Part shown: positions 34,369 to 41,261 of the stretch, one piece after another
Layout of the letters: each line of letters opens with the position of its first letter
How positions within the stretch are numbered: the first letter of the stretch is position 1
DNA from: E44-bin89 sp034409565
GTDB lineage: Bacteria; Chloroflexota; Dehalococcoidia; Dehalococcoidales; RBG-16-60-22
Direction: 5' to 3'
Assembly: GCA_034409565.1 (NCBI GenBank)
Contig: DAOUMS010000022.1
Span: 124,001-188,000, forward strand
DNA: 64,000 nt
The notes under the pieces: generated by a model
Databases searched by the model: none
Told to the model about the DNA's origin: nothing
The model's input: the letters and a program-made list of their open reading frames with translations, nothing else
Made by a program: the position numbers and the translations under genes

Positions 34369-35459
34369 AGTTAGTCAGCGAGTTCCGTCAGCCCGAGATG
34401 GCAGACGGTCTTGTCCACAGCATCAAGCGACATGCCGGCAAGAAAGCGCGTTTCATGGAGTTCTGCGGCGGCCATACCGTGTCCATTATGAAGTTTGGCC
34501 TCCGCCAGTTGCTACCGTCAACATTGACCCTTACCTCGGGGCCGGGGTGCCCGGTATGTGTCACGGACAACGCTGACCTTGATAAAGCCATTGCCCTGGC
34601 CTCTCTGCCCGATGTCATGGTGGCTTCATTCGGCGACATGGTGAGGGTGCCCGGCAGCCGTTCCAGCCTTCAGGAGGCTAAGGCAAACGGCGCCGACGTG
34701 CGCGTTGTCTATTCCACCCTCGATGCCCTTTCCTTAGCCAGGGAAAACCCGGAGAAATCGGTGGTATTCCTGGGCATCGGCTTTGAGACCACCGCCCCCA
34801 CCGTTGCCGCCTCAGTCCTGCAAGCGGAGCGGGAGGGCCTGAAGAATTACTACGTGCTCTCCATGCACAAGCTCTGCCCGCCTGTAATCAGGGCGCTGCT
34901 GGACTCCGGCGAGGTCAACCTGCAGGGACTTATCTGCCCCGGCCACGTCAGCGCCGTCATCGGCTCAAGGCCGTGGGGGTTCATCGCCCGCGACTATGGG
35001 ATACCCTGCGTTGTCTCCGGCTTCGAGCCACTGGATATACTGCAGTGCATTGACCTGCTGACAAAGCAGGTGGCCAATGGCGAGGCTAAAGTAGAAATCG
35101 CCTACCGGCGCGGGGTCAGCCGGGAGGGAAACCAGACCGCCATCGGGATTATGGAACGAGTATTCGAGCCTGCTCCGGCACGCTGGCGCGGCTTCGGCGA
35201 GGTGGCCGGAAGCGGCCTCAAGCTGCGCTCTGAGTTCGCCCGCTTTGACGCCGAGCTGAACTTTGACTTTGACCCCGGCCCCACGGAGACCCCGAAGGGC
35301 TGTTTATGCGGAGAGGTGCTGCGGGGGGTTAAATCGCCCGGAGACTGCACACTGTTCCGCCATACCTGCACCCCGGCCAGCCCGGTGGGTCCCTGCATGG
35401 TCTCGGCTGAAGGCACCTGTGCCGCTTACTACCATTACGGTGAAGATGATGTCCGATAA
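34365..35459 (+). CDS. hypD: Hydrogenase maturation protein HypD
   Basis: A 364-residue [4Fe-4S] scaffold for the Fe(CN)2CO ligand set. Family motifs are MEFCGGHTVSIMKFG, SGPGCPVCVT, GIGFETTAPTVA and LICPGHVSAVIG, and the C-terminal cysteines (CLCGEVLRG, CTLF, CTP, GPCMVSAEGTCAAYY) bind the cluster. ATG 34365 overlaps the hypC stop; AAGGA lies upstream inside hypC. Overlaps hypE by 14 bases. Confidence 0.96.
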   Translation: MKLVSEFRQPEMADGLVHSIKRHAGKKARFMEFCGGHTVSIMKFGLRQLLPSTLTLTSGPGCPVCVTDNADLDKAIALASLPDVMVASFGDMVRVPGSRSSLQEAKANGADVRVVYSTLDALSLARENPEKSVVFLGIGFETTAPTVAASVLQAEREGLKNYYVLSMHKLCPPVIRALLDSGEVNLQGLICPGHVSAVIGSRPWGFIARDYGIPCVVSGFEPLDILQCIDLLTKQVANGEAKVEIAYRRGVSREGNQTAIGIMERVFEPAPARWRGFGEVAGSGLKLRSEFARFDAELNFDFDPGPTETPKGCLCGEVLRGVKSPGDCTLFRHTCTPASPVGPCMVSAEGTCAAYYHYGEDDVR

Positions 35460-36453
35460 GATTTTACTGGCCCACGGGAGCGGAGGCAGGCTGGCCCATG
35501 ATATCATCCACAATAGTTTCCTTCCCGCGCTGTCCAACCCCTTTCTCACCCGGCTTGACGACTCGGCGGTGGTTGAAGCGGGGGGCAGGCTGGCCTTCAC
35601 CACCGACAGCTACGTCGTCCAGCCCATCTTTTTCCCCGGCGGGGACATCGGCAAGCTCGCCGTCTGCGGCACCATAAACGACCTAGCCATGGTAGGCGCT
35701 ACACCCCACTACTTGAGCCTGGCTTTCATCATTGAAGAAGGTCTGCTGCTGAGCGACCTCGAAAAAGTGGTCGATTCAATCAAAGAGACGGTCACAGCCG
35801 CCGGTGTGGTCGTGGTTACCGGCGATACCAAGGTGGTCAACCGCGGCACCGCCGATAAACTTTTCATCAATACCGCCGGTATCGGCACCATACCTGATGG
35901 GGTGAACATTTCCGGGCACAGCGCCCGACCGGGGGACGTGCTGCTCCTGAACGGTACCATTGGCGACCACGGTATCGCCGTGCTCAGCCAGCGCGAGGGG
36001 ATTAATTTTACCACCAAATTAGAAAGCGACTGCGCTCCACTGCACGGCCTGGTGGCGGAGATGCTGGCGGCAAGCCACAATATCCACTGCCTGCGCGACC
36101 CCACCCGCGGCGGCCTGGCCACCACGCTGAACGAAATCGCCGAGCAGTCGGGAGTAAGCATAAGGATATATGAAGAAAAAATACCGGTCCGGGAGGAGGT
36201 CGTCAGCGCCTGCGAGATGCTGGGTCTGGACCCGCTCTACGTGGCCAACGAGGGCAAGCTGGTGGCCGCCGTAGCCCCCGACGAGGCTGATAGCATCATG
36301 GAGCGGATGAAGAGGCATAAATACGGTCGAGACGCCGCCATCATCGGTGAGATAAAGGAGGAAAACCCGGGACGGGTGGTCATGAAGACCAGACTCGGTA
36401 CCACACGCATTATTGATATGCTGGTCGGTGAGCCGCTGCCCAGGATATGCTAG
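35446..36453 (+). CDS. hypE: Hydrogenase maturation protein HypE
   Basis: AIR-synthase-like enzyme that dehydrates the carbamoyl thioester to thiocyanate on its own C-terminus. It starts MMSDKILLAHGSGGRLAHD, has the ATP motif TTDSYVVQPIFFPGGDIGKLAVCGTINDLAMVGA, and ends in the diagnostic PRIC whose terminal Cys is the reactive residue. Start at ATG 35446 or 35449, inside the end of hypD; longer frames upstream lack homology. About 335 residues. Confidence 0.95.
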   Translation: MMSDKILLAHGSGGRLAHDIIHNSFLPALSNPFLTRLDDSAVVEAGGRLAFTTDSYVVQPIFFPGGDIGKLAVCGTINDLAMVGATPHYLSLAFIIEEGLLLSDLEKVVDSIKETVTAAGVVVVTGDTKVVNRGTADKLFINTAGIGTIPDGVNISGHSARPGDVLLLNGTIGDHGIAVLSQREGINFTTKLESDCAPLHGLVAEMLAASHNIHCLRDPTRGGLATTLNEIAEQSGVSIRIYEEKIPVREEVVSACEMLGLDPLYVANEGKLVAAVAPDEADSIMERMKRHKYGRDAAIIGEIKEENPGRVVMKTRLGTTRIIDMLVGEPLPRIC

Positions 36454-36455
36454 TT

Positions 36456-36797
36456 ATGCATGAGATGTCGGTAACCATGAGCCTTTTAGACCTTGTCCTG
36501 GAGGAAGCCGCCAAAGCCGGCGCCAGCAAAATAGTCGGGGTAAATATCGTGCTCGGCGAGATGACCGGCATCATTGACCACTATGTTCAGGCGAACTTTG
36601 AACTGCTCAGCCAGAACACGCCCGCGGAAGGAGCCGCACTTTCCTTTCGGAACATACCACGGCAGGCGCGCTGCCGACACTGCGCTCATTTATTTCAGCC
36701 CACCGACTTCGAATGGACCTGCCCGAAATGCCAGACAGCGGAAATCGAAATAACCGGCGGTAGTGAACTGTACGTCGAGAGTATTGAGGTGGAGTAA
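36456..36797 (+). CDS. hypA: Hydrogenase nickel incorporation protein HypA
   Basis: A zinc metallochaperone delivering nickel to the hydrogenase large subunit. ATG 36456 gives N-terminal MHEMSVTMSLL; HypA binds Ni through His2, so the upstream ATG 36447, which would add three residues, is rejected. The zinc site is CRHC with CPKC in the C-terminal half. 113 residues. It starts 2 bases after hypE and shares a base with the hypB start. Confidence 0.94.
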   Translation: MHEMSVTMSLLDLVLEEAAKAGASKIVGVNIVLGEMTGIIDHYVQANFELLSQNTPAEGAALSFRNIPRQARCRHCAHLFQPTDFEWTCPKCQTAEIEITGGSELYVESIEVE

Positions 36798-37468
36798 TGG
36801 AAATTAAAGTATTGAAAGACATCCTGAATGCCAACAGCCAGATTGCAGAGCAGAACCGAAAGCTGCTCACCAGCAAACGCGTCATGACCATCAACCTTAT
36901 GTCCTCACCGGGTTCCGGGAAAACAACGCTTATTCTGAGGACAGTCGAGGCACTCAAGGGCAAGGCCCGCATTGCCGTAATTGAAGGCGACGTCAGTTCC
37001 AGCATTGACACCGAGAAGCTGAGCCAGGCCGGAATTACCGCCATCCAGATAAATACCGGCGGTGCCTGCCATCTGGACGCCAGCATGGTGAATTCGGGGC
37101 TGGCCAACCTTCCCCTTGATGACATTGACATCCTTTTCATTGAAAACGTGGGCAACCTCATCTGCCCCGGCGGCTTTGACCTCGGTGAGTACCTCAGGGT
37201 GGTCATTCTCAGCACACCCGAGGGCGATGATAAACCGCACAAGTACCCGTTGCTCTTCACCCAGGCCAAGGCGCTGCTGGTAAATAAATCCGACCTGCTG
37301 CCACACGTCGGATTTGACCTGGCCGCTTTCACCCGCGCCTTCAAAGGTCTCAATCAAGAAGCCGCCCTTTTCACCGTCTCCGGACTTACCGGTGAAGGCA
37401 TCGATGAATGGGTGAAATGGGTCATGGATAATCTAAATAAGATGCGCGCCCTGAAGCCGGTAAAATAG
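36797..37468 (+). CDS. hypB: Hydrogenase nickel incorporation GTPase HypB
   Basis: A G3E-family GTPase with P-loop SSPGSGKTT, the GDVSSSIDTEK switch, the INTGGACHLDASMV segment and a NKSD base-recognition motif. The N-terminus has neither the CxxCGC high-affinity nickel site of E. coli HypB nor a His-rich tail, so nickel storage is not expected. 223 residues. It is the last hyp gene, 17 bases before the SDR gene. Confidence 0.94.
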   Translation: MEIKVLKDILNANSQIAEQNRKLLTSKRVMTINLMSSPGSGKTTLILRTVEALKGKARIAVIEGDVSSSIDTEKLSQAGITAIQINTGGACHLDASMVNSGLANLPLDDIDILFIENVGNLICPGGFDLGEYLRVVILSTPEGDDKPHKYPLLFTQAKALLVNKSDLLPHVGFDLAAFTRAFKGLNQEAALFTVSGLTGEGIDEWVKWVMDNLNKMRALKPVK

Positions 37469-37485
37469 ACAGGCGGAGCACAGCG

Positions 37486-38271
37486 ATGGAAGACAGGAAG
37501 ATTGTCAACGTAGGCATCACCGGAGCCTCCGGACACATTGGCACCACACTGGCCGAAGGTCTCCCAGAACACTACAGGCTTACCCTGTTTTACAACCGAC
37601 GCGAGATAAAAGCCGACCTCGCCGGCAAGCACAAAACGGTAAAGGCTGACCTAGCCAGAGTCGAACAGGTACAGGGGATATTTGAGGGGCTCGATGCGGT
37701 GCTCCACCTCGCCGCCGACCCATCGACCGAGGCCAGCTGGGAAAGCGTCCTCCACAATAACATCATCGCCACCTACAACGTGTTTGAGGAGGCAAGAAGG
37801 GCAGGCGTGCTGAAAATCGTGTTCGCCAGCACCAATCACACGCAGCATGATTACATTGGTAAAACCCCTCTGACCCTGGACCGGTTTTTCGTCCCGACCA
37901 TGGGATTCGTGAAACTGAGCGACCCGCCGGCACCCGACTCGTACTACGGCATCTCCAAGCTCTTCGGGGAAAACTTGGGCTGGTACTACTCAAGAAGATA
38001 TGGCATCCAGTTTATATCCCTGCGCATCGGGTCAACATTCCCACAGGATGACCCCTCTATCTGGAAAGGCACAGAAAGAGAAGGCCATACGCGGGCTTTA
38101 TTCCTGAGCAAGAGGGACTGCGTGGCGGCATTTGCCCGAGCCCTTGCGGTGAACACTGACTTTCTGCTGGCCTACGCCATCAGCAACAACGACCGCCGTT
38201 TCTTTGACCTCACCGAGACCAAGGAAAAGCTGGGCTTTTATCCCAGAGATAACGCCGAAGACTACTTCTAA
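37486..38271 (+). CDS. NAD(P)-dependent epimerase/dehydratase (extended SDR)
   Basis: A 261-residue extended short-chain dehydrogenase. The Rossmann motif is VGITGASGHIGTTLAEGL, with LHLAADPS, an active-site Ser/Thr near FASTNHTQHD, and catalytic YxxxK in DSYYGISKLFGENLGWYY. The short size and pattern resemble uronate dehydrogenase-like or GDP-sugar epimerase relatives, but the substrate is unknown. It follows hypB by 17 bases, though a functional link with hydrogenase assembly is not evident. Convergent with the transporter. Confidence 0.85.
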   Translation: MEDRKIVNVGITGASGHIGTTLAEGLPEHYRLTLFYNRREIKADLAGKHKTVKADLARVEQVQGIFEGLDAVLHLAADPSTEASWESVLHNNIIATYNVFEEARRAGVLKIVFASTNHTQHDYIGKTPLTLDRFFVPTMGFVKLSDPPAPDSYYGISKLFGENLGWYYSRRYGIQFISLRIGSTFPQDDPSIWKGTEREGHTRALFLSKRDCVAAFARALAVNTDFLLAYAISNNDRRFFDLTETKEKLGFYPRDNAEDYF

Positions 38272-38297
38272 CGCGAGCTAAAGCCCAATAAAGAGGA

Positions 38298-38324
38298 GTC
38301 GCCCTGCCATAATAGCAGGGCGAC
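38298..38324. terminator. Bidirectional Rho-independent terminator
   Basis: GTCGCCCTGC (38298-38307) pairs perfectly with GCAGGGCGAC (38315-38324) around a 7-base loop. T-rich sequence follows on both sides, strongest on the minus strand (CTCCTCTTTATTGGGCTTT). It lies between convergent genes and would end both the SDR and the transporter transcripts. Confidence 0.75.
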
Positions 38325-38370
38325 CTCACTTTACGGCGTTTTGCTTCTCTTTTTATAGGGGTGAGTTAGG

Positions 38371-38478
38371 CTAGTCCTCCCACTCGCCACCTTTACCGAT
38401 TTTAGAGATGCAAAAGACCAGACCACCAAGAAGTATTACCCAGATAACAATGGTGGAAACAATAGCTCCGGTTGTCAT
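38371..38478 (-). CDS. MetS-like small membrane subunit of NSS transporter
   Basis: A 35-residue protein, too short for usual gene calling: a single hydrophobic helix (about residues 5-24, with GAIVSTIVIWVILLGG) followed by a short charged tail ending GGEWED. The ATG follows the transporter stop by three bases, with GGAGGGGGTGAG overlapping that stop as ribosome binding site. MetS in Corynebacterium and similar tiny proteins sit next to NSS-family transporters (MetP) and are required for their activity. This is therefore a probable partner of the gene at 38482-39999. Confidence 0.8.
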   Translation of the reverse strand: MTTGAIVSTIVIWVILLGGLVFCISKIGKGGEWED

Positions 38479-38481
38479 TTT

Positions 38482-39999
38482 CTACTCACCCCCTCCGGCC
38501 GTCTTGGTCTTGATGAGTGACAGCAGGATGCTGAATATCAGGGTCACACCGAGTATAATCCATATGATGTCCGAGCCACCCAGCGCTCCGATTTCATAGC
38601 CGCTATACTGCTCTTTCATGTCCTTCATGAAGCCACCAACGACCACCACAAATATCAGTCCCGCGGGTACTACTATTCTTATCAGCCAGTCCCACCAGGC
38701 ACCGATTCTGATATCCGAAGTCTCGTTGTTATGCTCTCTCAGCTTTCCAGGACCGAATACCCAGCCGATAACCAGACAGGCCAGGGCACCGGTAATCAGC
38801 AGGCCATAGAAACACACGGCACGGTCAACCATATCCAGCCAGTACAGGCCACCCTGGGTGGTATAAAGAACGCCCACCAAGAAGGCAACGATGCTGACAA
38901 TCAGGGTAGCTTTTATCCGGCTCAGGCCAAATTTGTCCATGAGCGGTACCGCGACACCTCCATAGGCAAGGAAGTATGCCGACGTTGTACCCAGGGAGAA
39001 CAAGCAGAGGAAGAAGAGTATCCCCACCAGAGCGTTGGCTCCCGGCATCATGGATACTGCCACAGGATAGGTGACGAACGCCAGGCCCAAGCCCGAAGCA
39101 CTGACCTCGCCAATCGAGATGTTCATCGCCTGCATGATGAAGCCAACGGTGCTGAAAACAGCAAAGCCGGCGAAGAAAGCCGTAGCGGCATCGGAGAAGG
39201 AAGTGATAACGGCACTGTTATTGACATCGGCCTTCCTAGCGATGAAGCTGCCATAGGCTACCATGCCTGCCATACCCAGAGATAAGGTGAAGGCAATCTG
39301 GCTGAAGGCAGCAAACCAGACGTCTACATTACCGAGAACAGCAAAGTCAGGCGCCAGATAGAAGTTCAACCCTTCCAGTGCGCCGGGCAGGGTCACGCCC
39401 CGGATAAACAGGACGATTAGTAATAGCCAGGGCAGGATTACCAGGAATATGGAGACTTTGCCGATTACCCGGGCACCCCGGAACATTATCAGGAAAATAA
39501 CCAGCCAGACAAATGCCAGCAAGCCAAGGATGAGCCATACCGGAGGCCCGAGAACCATTGGGCCATCTGAAAGTTGTAAAACGGTGCCGAAAAAGAAATC
39601 ACCGGCACCCTCAGCGCCAGCCTGACCCATGCCCCAGGCAACGGTTGCAGAACTGATGGCGTAGCGCAGCGACCAGGCAATGATTACCGTGTAGTAGGTG
39701 ACAATCAGAAAGGCAACCCAGACCGGCCACCAGCCCAGCCACTCCCACTTTCTGCCGATACCTTCGAATGCGCCGGGCGCACTTTTCTGGAAATAGCGGC
39801 CCATGCCGAATTCCATCAGCATCCAGGGAATGCCCATAACAATGAGGCCAATCATATACGGAATTAAAAAGGTGCCACCACCGTACTCGTAGGTAATATA
39901 GGGGAAGCGCCAGACATTCCCCAGACCGATTGCCGAACCTATGGCGGCAAAGATAAACGGCGCTCGACTGGTCCATCTTTCCCTCGTTACTTCAGCCAA
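38482..39999 (-). CDS. Neurotransmitter:sodium symporter (NSS) family transporter
   Basis: A 505-residue polytopic membrane protein of the SNF/NSS family with about 12 helices. The N-terminal helix-1 signature RAPFIFAAIGSAIGLGNVWRFPYITYEYGGGTFLIPY supplies the unwound sodium- and substrate-binding site, as in LeuT. It likely imports an amino acid (family substrates include Met, Ala, Trp, Leu) with sodium; which one is not visible. It starts at TTG 39999 with AAGGAGGT upstream. A promoter at 40149-40177 and a leader of about 140 bases precede it. The MetS-like gene follows immediately. Confidence 0.93.
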   Translation of the reverse strand: MAEVTRERWTSRAPFIFAAIGSAIGLGNVWRFPYITYEYGGGTFLIPYMIGLIVMGIPWMLMEFGMGRYFQKSAPGAFEGIGRKWEWLGWWPVWVAFLIVTYYTVIIAWSLRYAISSATVAWGMGQAGAEGAGDFFFGTVLQLSDGPMVLGPPVWLILGLLAFVWLVIFLIMFRGARVIGKVSIFLVILPWLLLIVLFIRGVTLPGALEGLNFYLAPDFAVLGNVDVWFAAFSQIAFTLSLGMAGMVAYGSFIARKADVNNSAVITSFSDAATAFFAGFAVFSTVGFIMQAMNISIGEVSASGLGLAFVTYPVAVSMMPGANALVGILFFLCLFSLGTTSAYFLAYGGVAVPLMDKFGLSRIKATLIVSIVAFLVGVLYTTQGGLYWLDMVDRAVCFYGLLITGALACLVIGWVFGPGKLREHNNETSDIRIGAWWDWLIRIVVPAGLIFVVVVGGFMKDMKEQYSGYEIGALGGSDIIWIILGVTLIFSILLSLIKTKTAGGGE

Positions 40000-40148
40000 T
40001 TAAGTGACCTCCTTTTTTGAAGATAGCCATTGGACCAAATATCCTTAGAATTGTGGTAGGCAGGCACCTCCTTCCTCACGAGCCGTCGTGATTGCTTATC
40101 ACCGCAGGTATGAATTTAGGTATACATAAAATAACCCTGTAGCTCAAA

Positions 40149-40177
40149 ATTTTACACGGGAAACAAGGTATTGTCAA
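40149..40177 (-). promoter_or_regulatory. Promoter of the NSS transporter
   Basis: On the minus strand TTGACA (40177-40172) and TAAAAT (40154-40149) are spaced by 17 bases. The predicted leader of about 140 bases contains a strong GGAAGGAGGTGCC at about 40055-40070 that is not followed by a start codon, so it may be structural or regulatory. Confidence 0.65.
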
Positions 40178-40196
40178 TAGGTATGCCCGAAATATA

Positions 40197-40225
40197 TTGA
40201 CAATGAGACCAAATTATTATTAAAT
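40197..40225 (+). promoter_or_regulatory. Promoter of the structured RNA upstream of rpe
   Basis: TTGACA (40197-40202) and TTAAAT (40220-40225) are separated by 17 bases, in a very AT-rich stretch with an overlapping TATAT run. The -35 forms an inverted repeat with the -35 of the divergent transporter promoter (TTGTCAATA at 40172-40180 and TATTGACAA at 40195-40203), so one regulator or steric competition may link the two. Confidence 0.65.
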
Positions 40226-40231
40226 TATATA

Positions 40232-40491
40232 TAGAGGCTCGTGGCTCCCGAATCTTAACTTGGAGGAGGCGATGCTATGAAGCTTCACGAAGTCTTCGGG
40301 GTGTGGCAGGTGGACAGCTGATGCCCTGTCTCCGGACAGGGCGGACGGACCTCGAACCCGACTCGAGTTAGTGATGTAGAGGTCAGTCTCAGCAAAGAGA
40401 GACCACATCCGGCGGTGGTAACCGGAAGTGAGTCGGGCTCGGGATGAAAAAGCAACCAGCGGGGGGCACTGAGAAGTGCCCCCCAATTTTT
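40232..40491 (+). ncRNA. Unassigned structured RNA (free-standing or leader of rpe)
   Basis: About 260 bases between a good promoter and a strong intrinsic terminator. Visible helices: GCCCTGTC/GACAGGGC (40323-40342, TCCG loop); a 12-bp outer helix CGAACCCGACTC (40353-40364) with GAGTCGGGCTCG (40430-40441), one mismatch; inside it GATGT/ACATC (40373-40377 and 40405-40409), GTCTC/GAGAC (40386-40403) and CCGG/CCGG (40409-40425). SRP, RNase P, tmRNA, 6S, T-box and cobalamin cores were looked for and not found. GTAACCGGAAGTGAG loosely recalls group II intron or transposon guide RNA scaffolds, but no domain V or protein is present. It contains two mini-frames behind a strong GGAGGAGG. Confidence 0.65.
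40461..40491 (+). terminator. Rho-independent terminator of the structured RNA
   Basis: GGGGGGCACT (40461-40470), loop GAGA, AGTGCCCCCC (40475-40484) form a perfect 10-bp stem, followed by AATTTTT. It lies 88 bases before rpe, so it either ends an independent RNA or acts as a regulated terminator for rpe. Confidence 0.85.
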
Positions 40492-40579
40492 CACCAGATA
40501 AACACCATGATAATGCCGTCTAAGCCTGATACTTGACACTGTATCGCCACGAAACCTACAATTGATAACCGGGTTCGTC

Positions 40580-41227
40580 ATGAGCAAAAGCGCAAGAGTA
40601 GTGCCAGCAATCCTTACCGATGACCCCACCGCCCTGGAGAAGATGCTGCGCCAGGCAGAAAGCTTCACCGACTACGTTCAGATTGATATTATGGACGGCC
40701 TTTTTGTACCATCGCGGAGCGTTACCTGGGAACAGGTCGCCGGCCTGCCCGGCAGCCTGAAATGGGAAGCTCACCTGATGGTCATGCAACCGGAAAAATA
40801 TATTGAGGGTTTCCAGCAAGCCGGTGCCAGCAAGGTTATCTTCCACCGCGAAGCCACCGCTTCCCCCCACGCAGTAATTTCAGGGGTCAGAAAGCTGGGA
40901 CTTACCGCAGGGCTGGCCATCAATCCCGAGACCCCCGTATCCGCCATCGCGCCCTGTATCAATGAAATTGACAGCGTGCTTCTCCTTACCGTAACGCCCG
41001 GCTTCTACGGCAGCAAGTTTATCCCCGAGGTGATGGGCAAGGTGGCGGAACTGCGCCGTATCCGGCCTGGAATTAAAATCGGCGTTGACGGCGGCATCAA
41101 GGAAAGCAATATCAGGGAAATCGCCAGCACCGGAGTCGACTATGTCTGCGTGGGCAGCGCCATTTTTCTGCAGCCGGACCCGGCGGAAAGCTACCGCCGA
41201 CTGCAGTCCCTCGTCCAGCAGCGCTGA
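40580..41227 (+). CDS. rpe: Ribulose-phosphate 3-epimerase
   Basis: Interconverts ribulose 5-phosphate and xylulose 5-phosphate. A TIM barrel with VPAILTDDP, the metal and catalytic DIMDGLFVPS, EAHLMVMQPEKYI, LLLTVTPGFYGSKFIPEV and the phosphate-binding VDGGIKESN and VCVGSAIF. 215 residues. ATG 40580 is chosen over an in-frame ATT at 40562; no strong ribosome binding site is visible, and it may be read from the upstream RNA transcript. Convergent with pgi. Confidence 0.93.
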   Translation: MSKSARVVPAILTDDPTALEKMLRQAESFTDYVQIDIMDGLFVPSRSVTWEQVAGLPGSLKWEAHLMVMQPEKYIEGFQQAGASKVIFHREATASPHAVISGVRKLGLTAGLAINPETPVSAIAPCINEIDSVLLLTVTPGFYGSKFIPEVMGKVAELRRIRPGIKIGVDGGIKESNIREIASTGVDYVCVGSAIFLQPDPAESYRRLQSLVQQR

Positions 41228-41261
41228 TAGCCAGTCGGGTACGTGTTTCTTGTTTCTCCGC

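Noticed and set aside
35263..35445. N-terminal extension of hypE
   Set aside because: The extra 61 residues lie wholly within hypD in another frame and have no HypE homology; the family N-terminus begins at 35446 or 35449.
36447..36455. Upstream ATG for hypA
   Set aside because: It would move the nickel-binding His away from position 2.
40232..40491. Group II intron or transposon guide RNA
   Set aside because: The GTAACCGGAAGTGAG segment is only loosely similar; there is no domain V-like hairpin, reverse transcriptase, TnpB or IscB gene nearby.
40220..40668. Open frames on the minus strand across the structured RNA (about 88 and 127 residues)
   Set aside because: They run through the promoter, hairpins and terminator, have no homology-like motifs, and lack ribosome binding sites.
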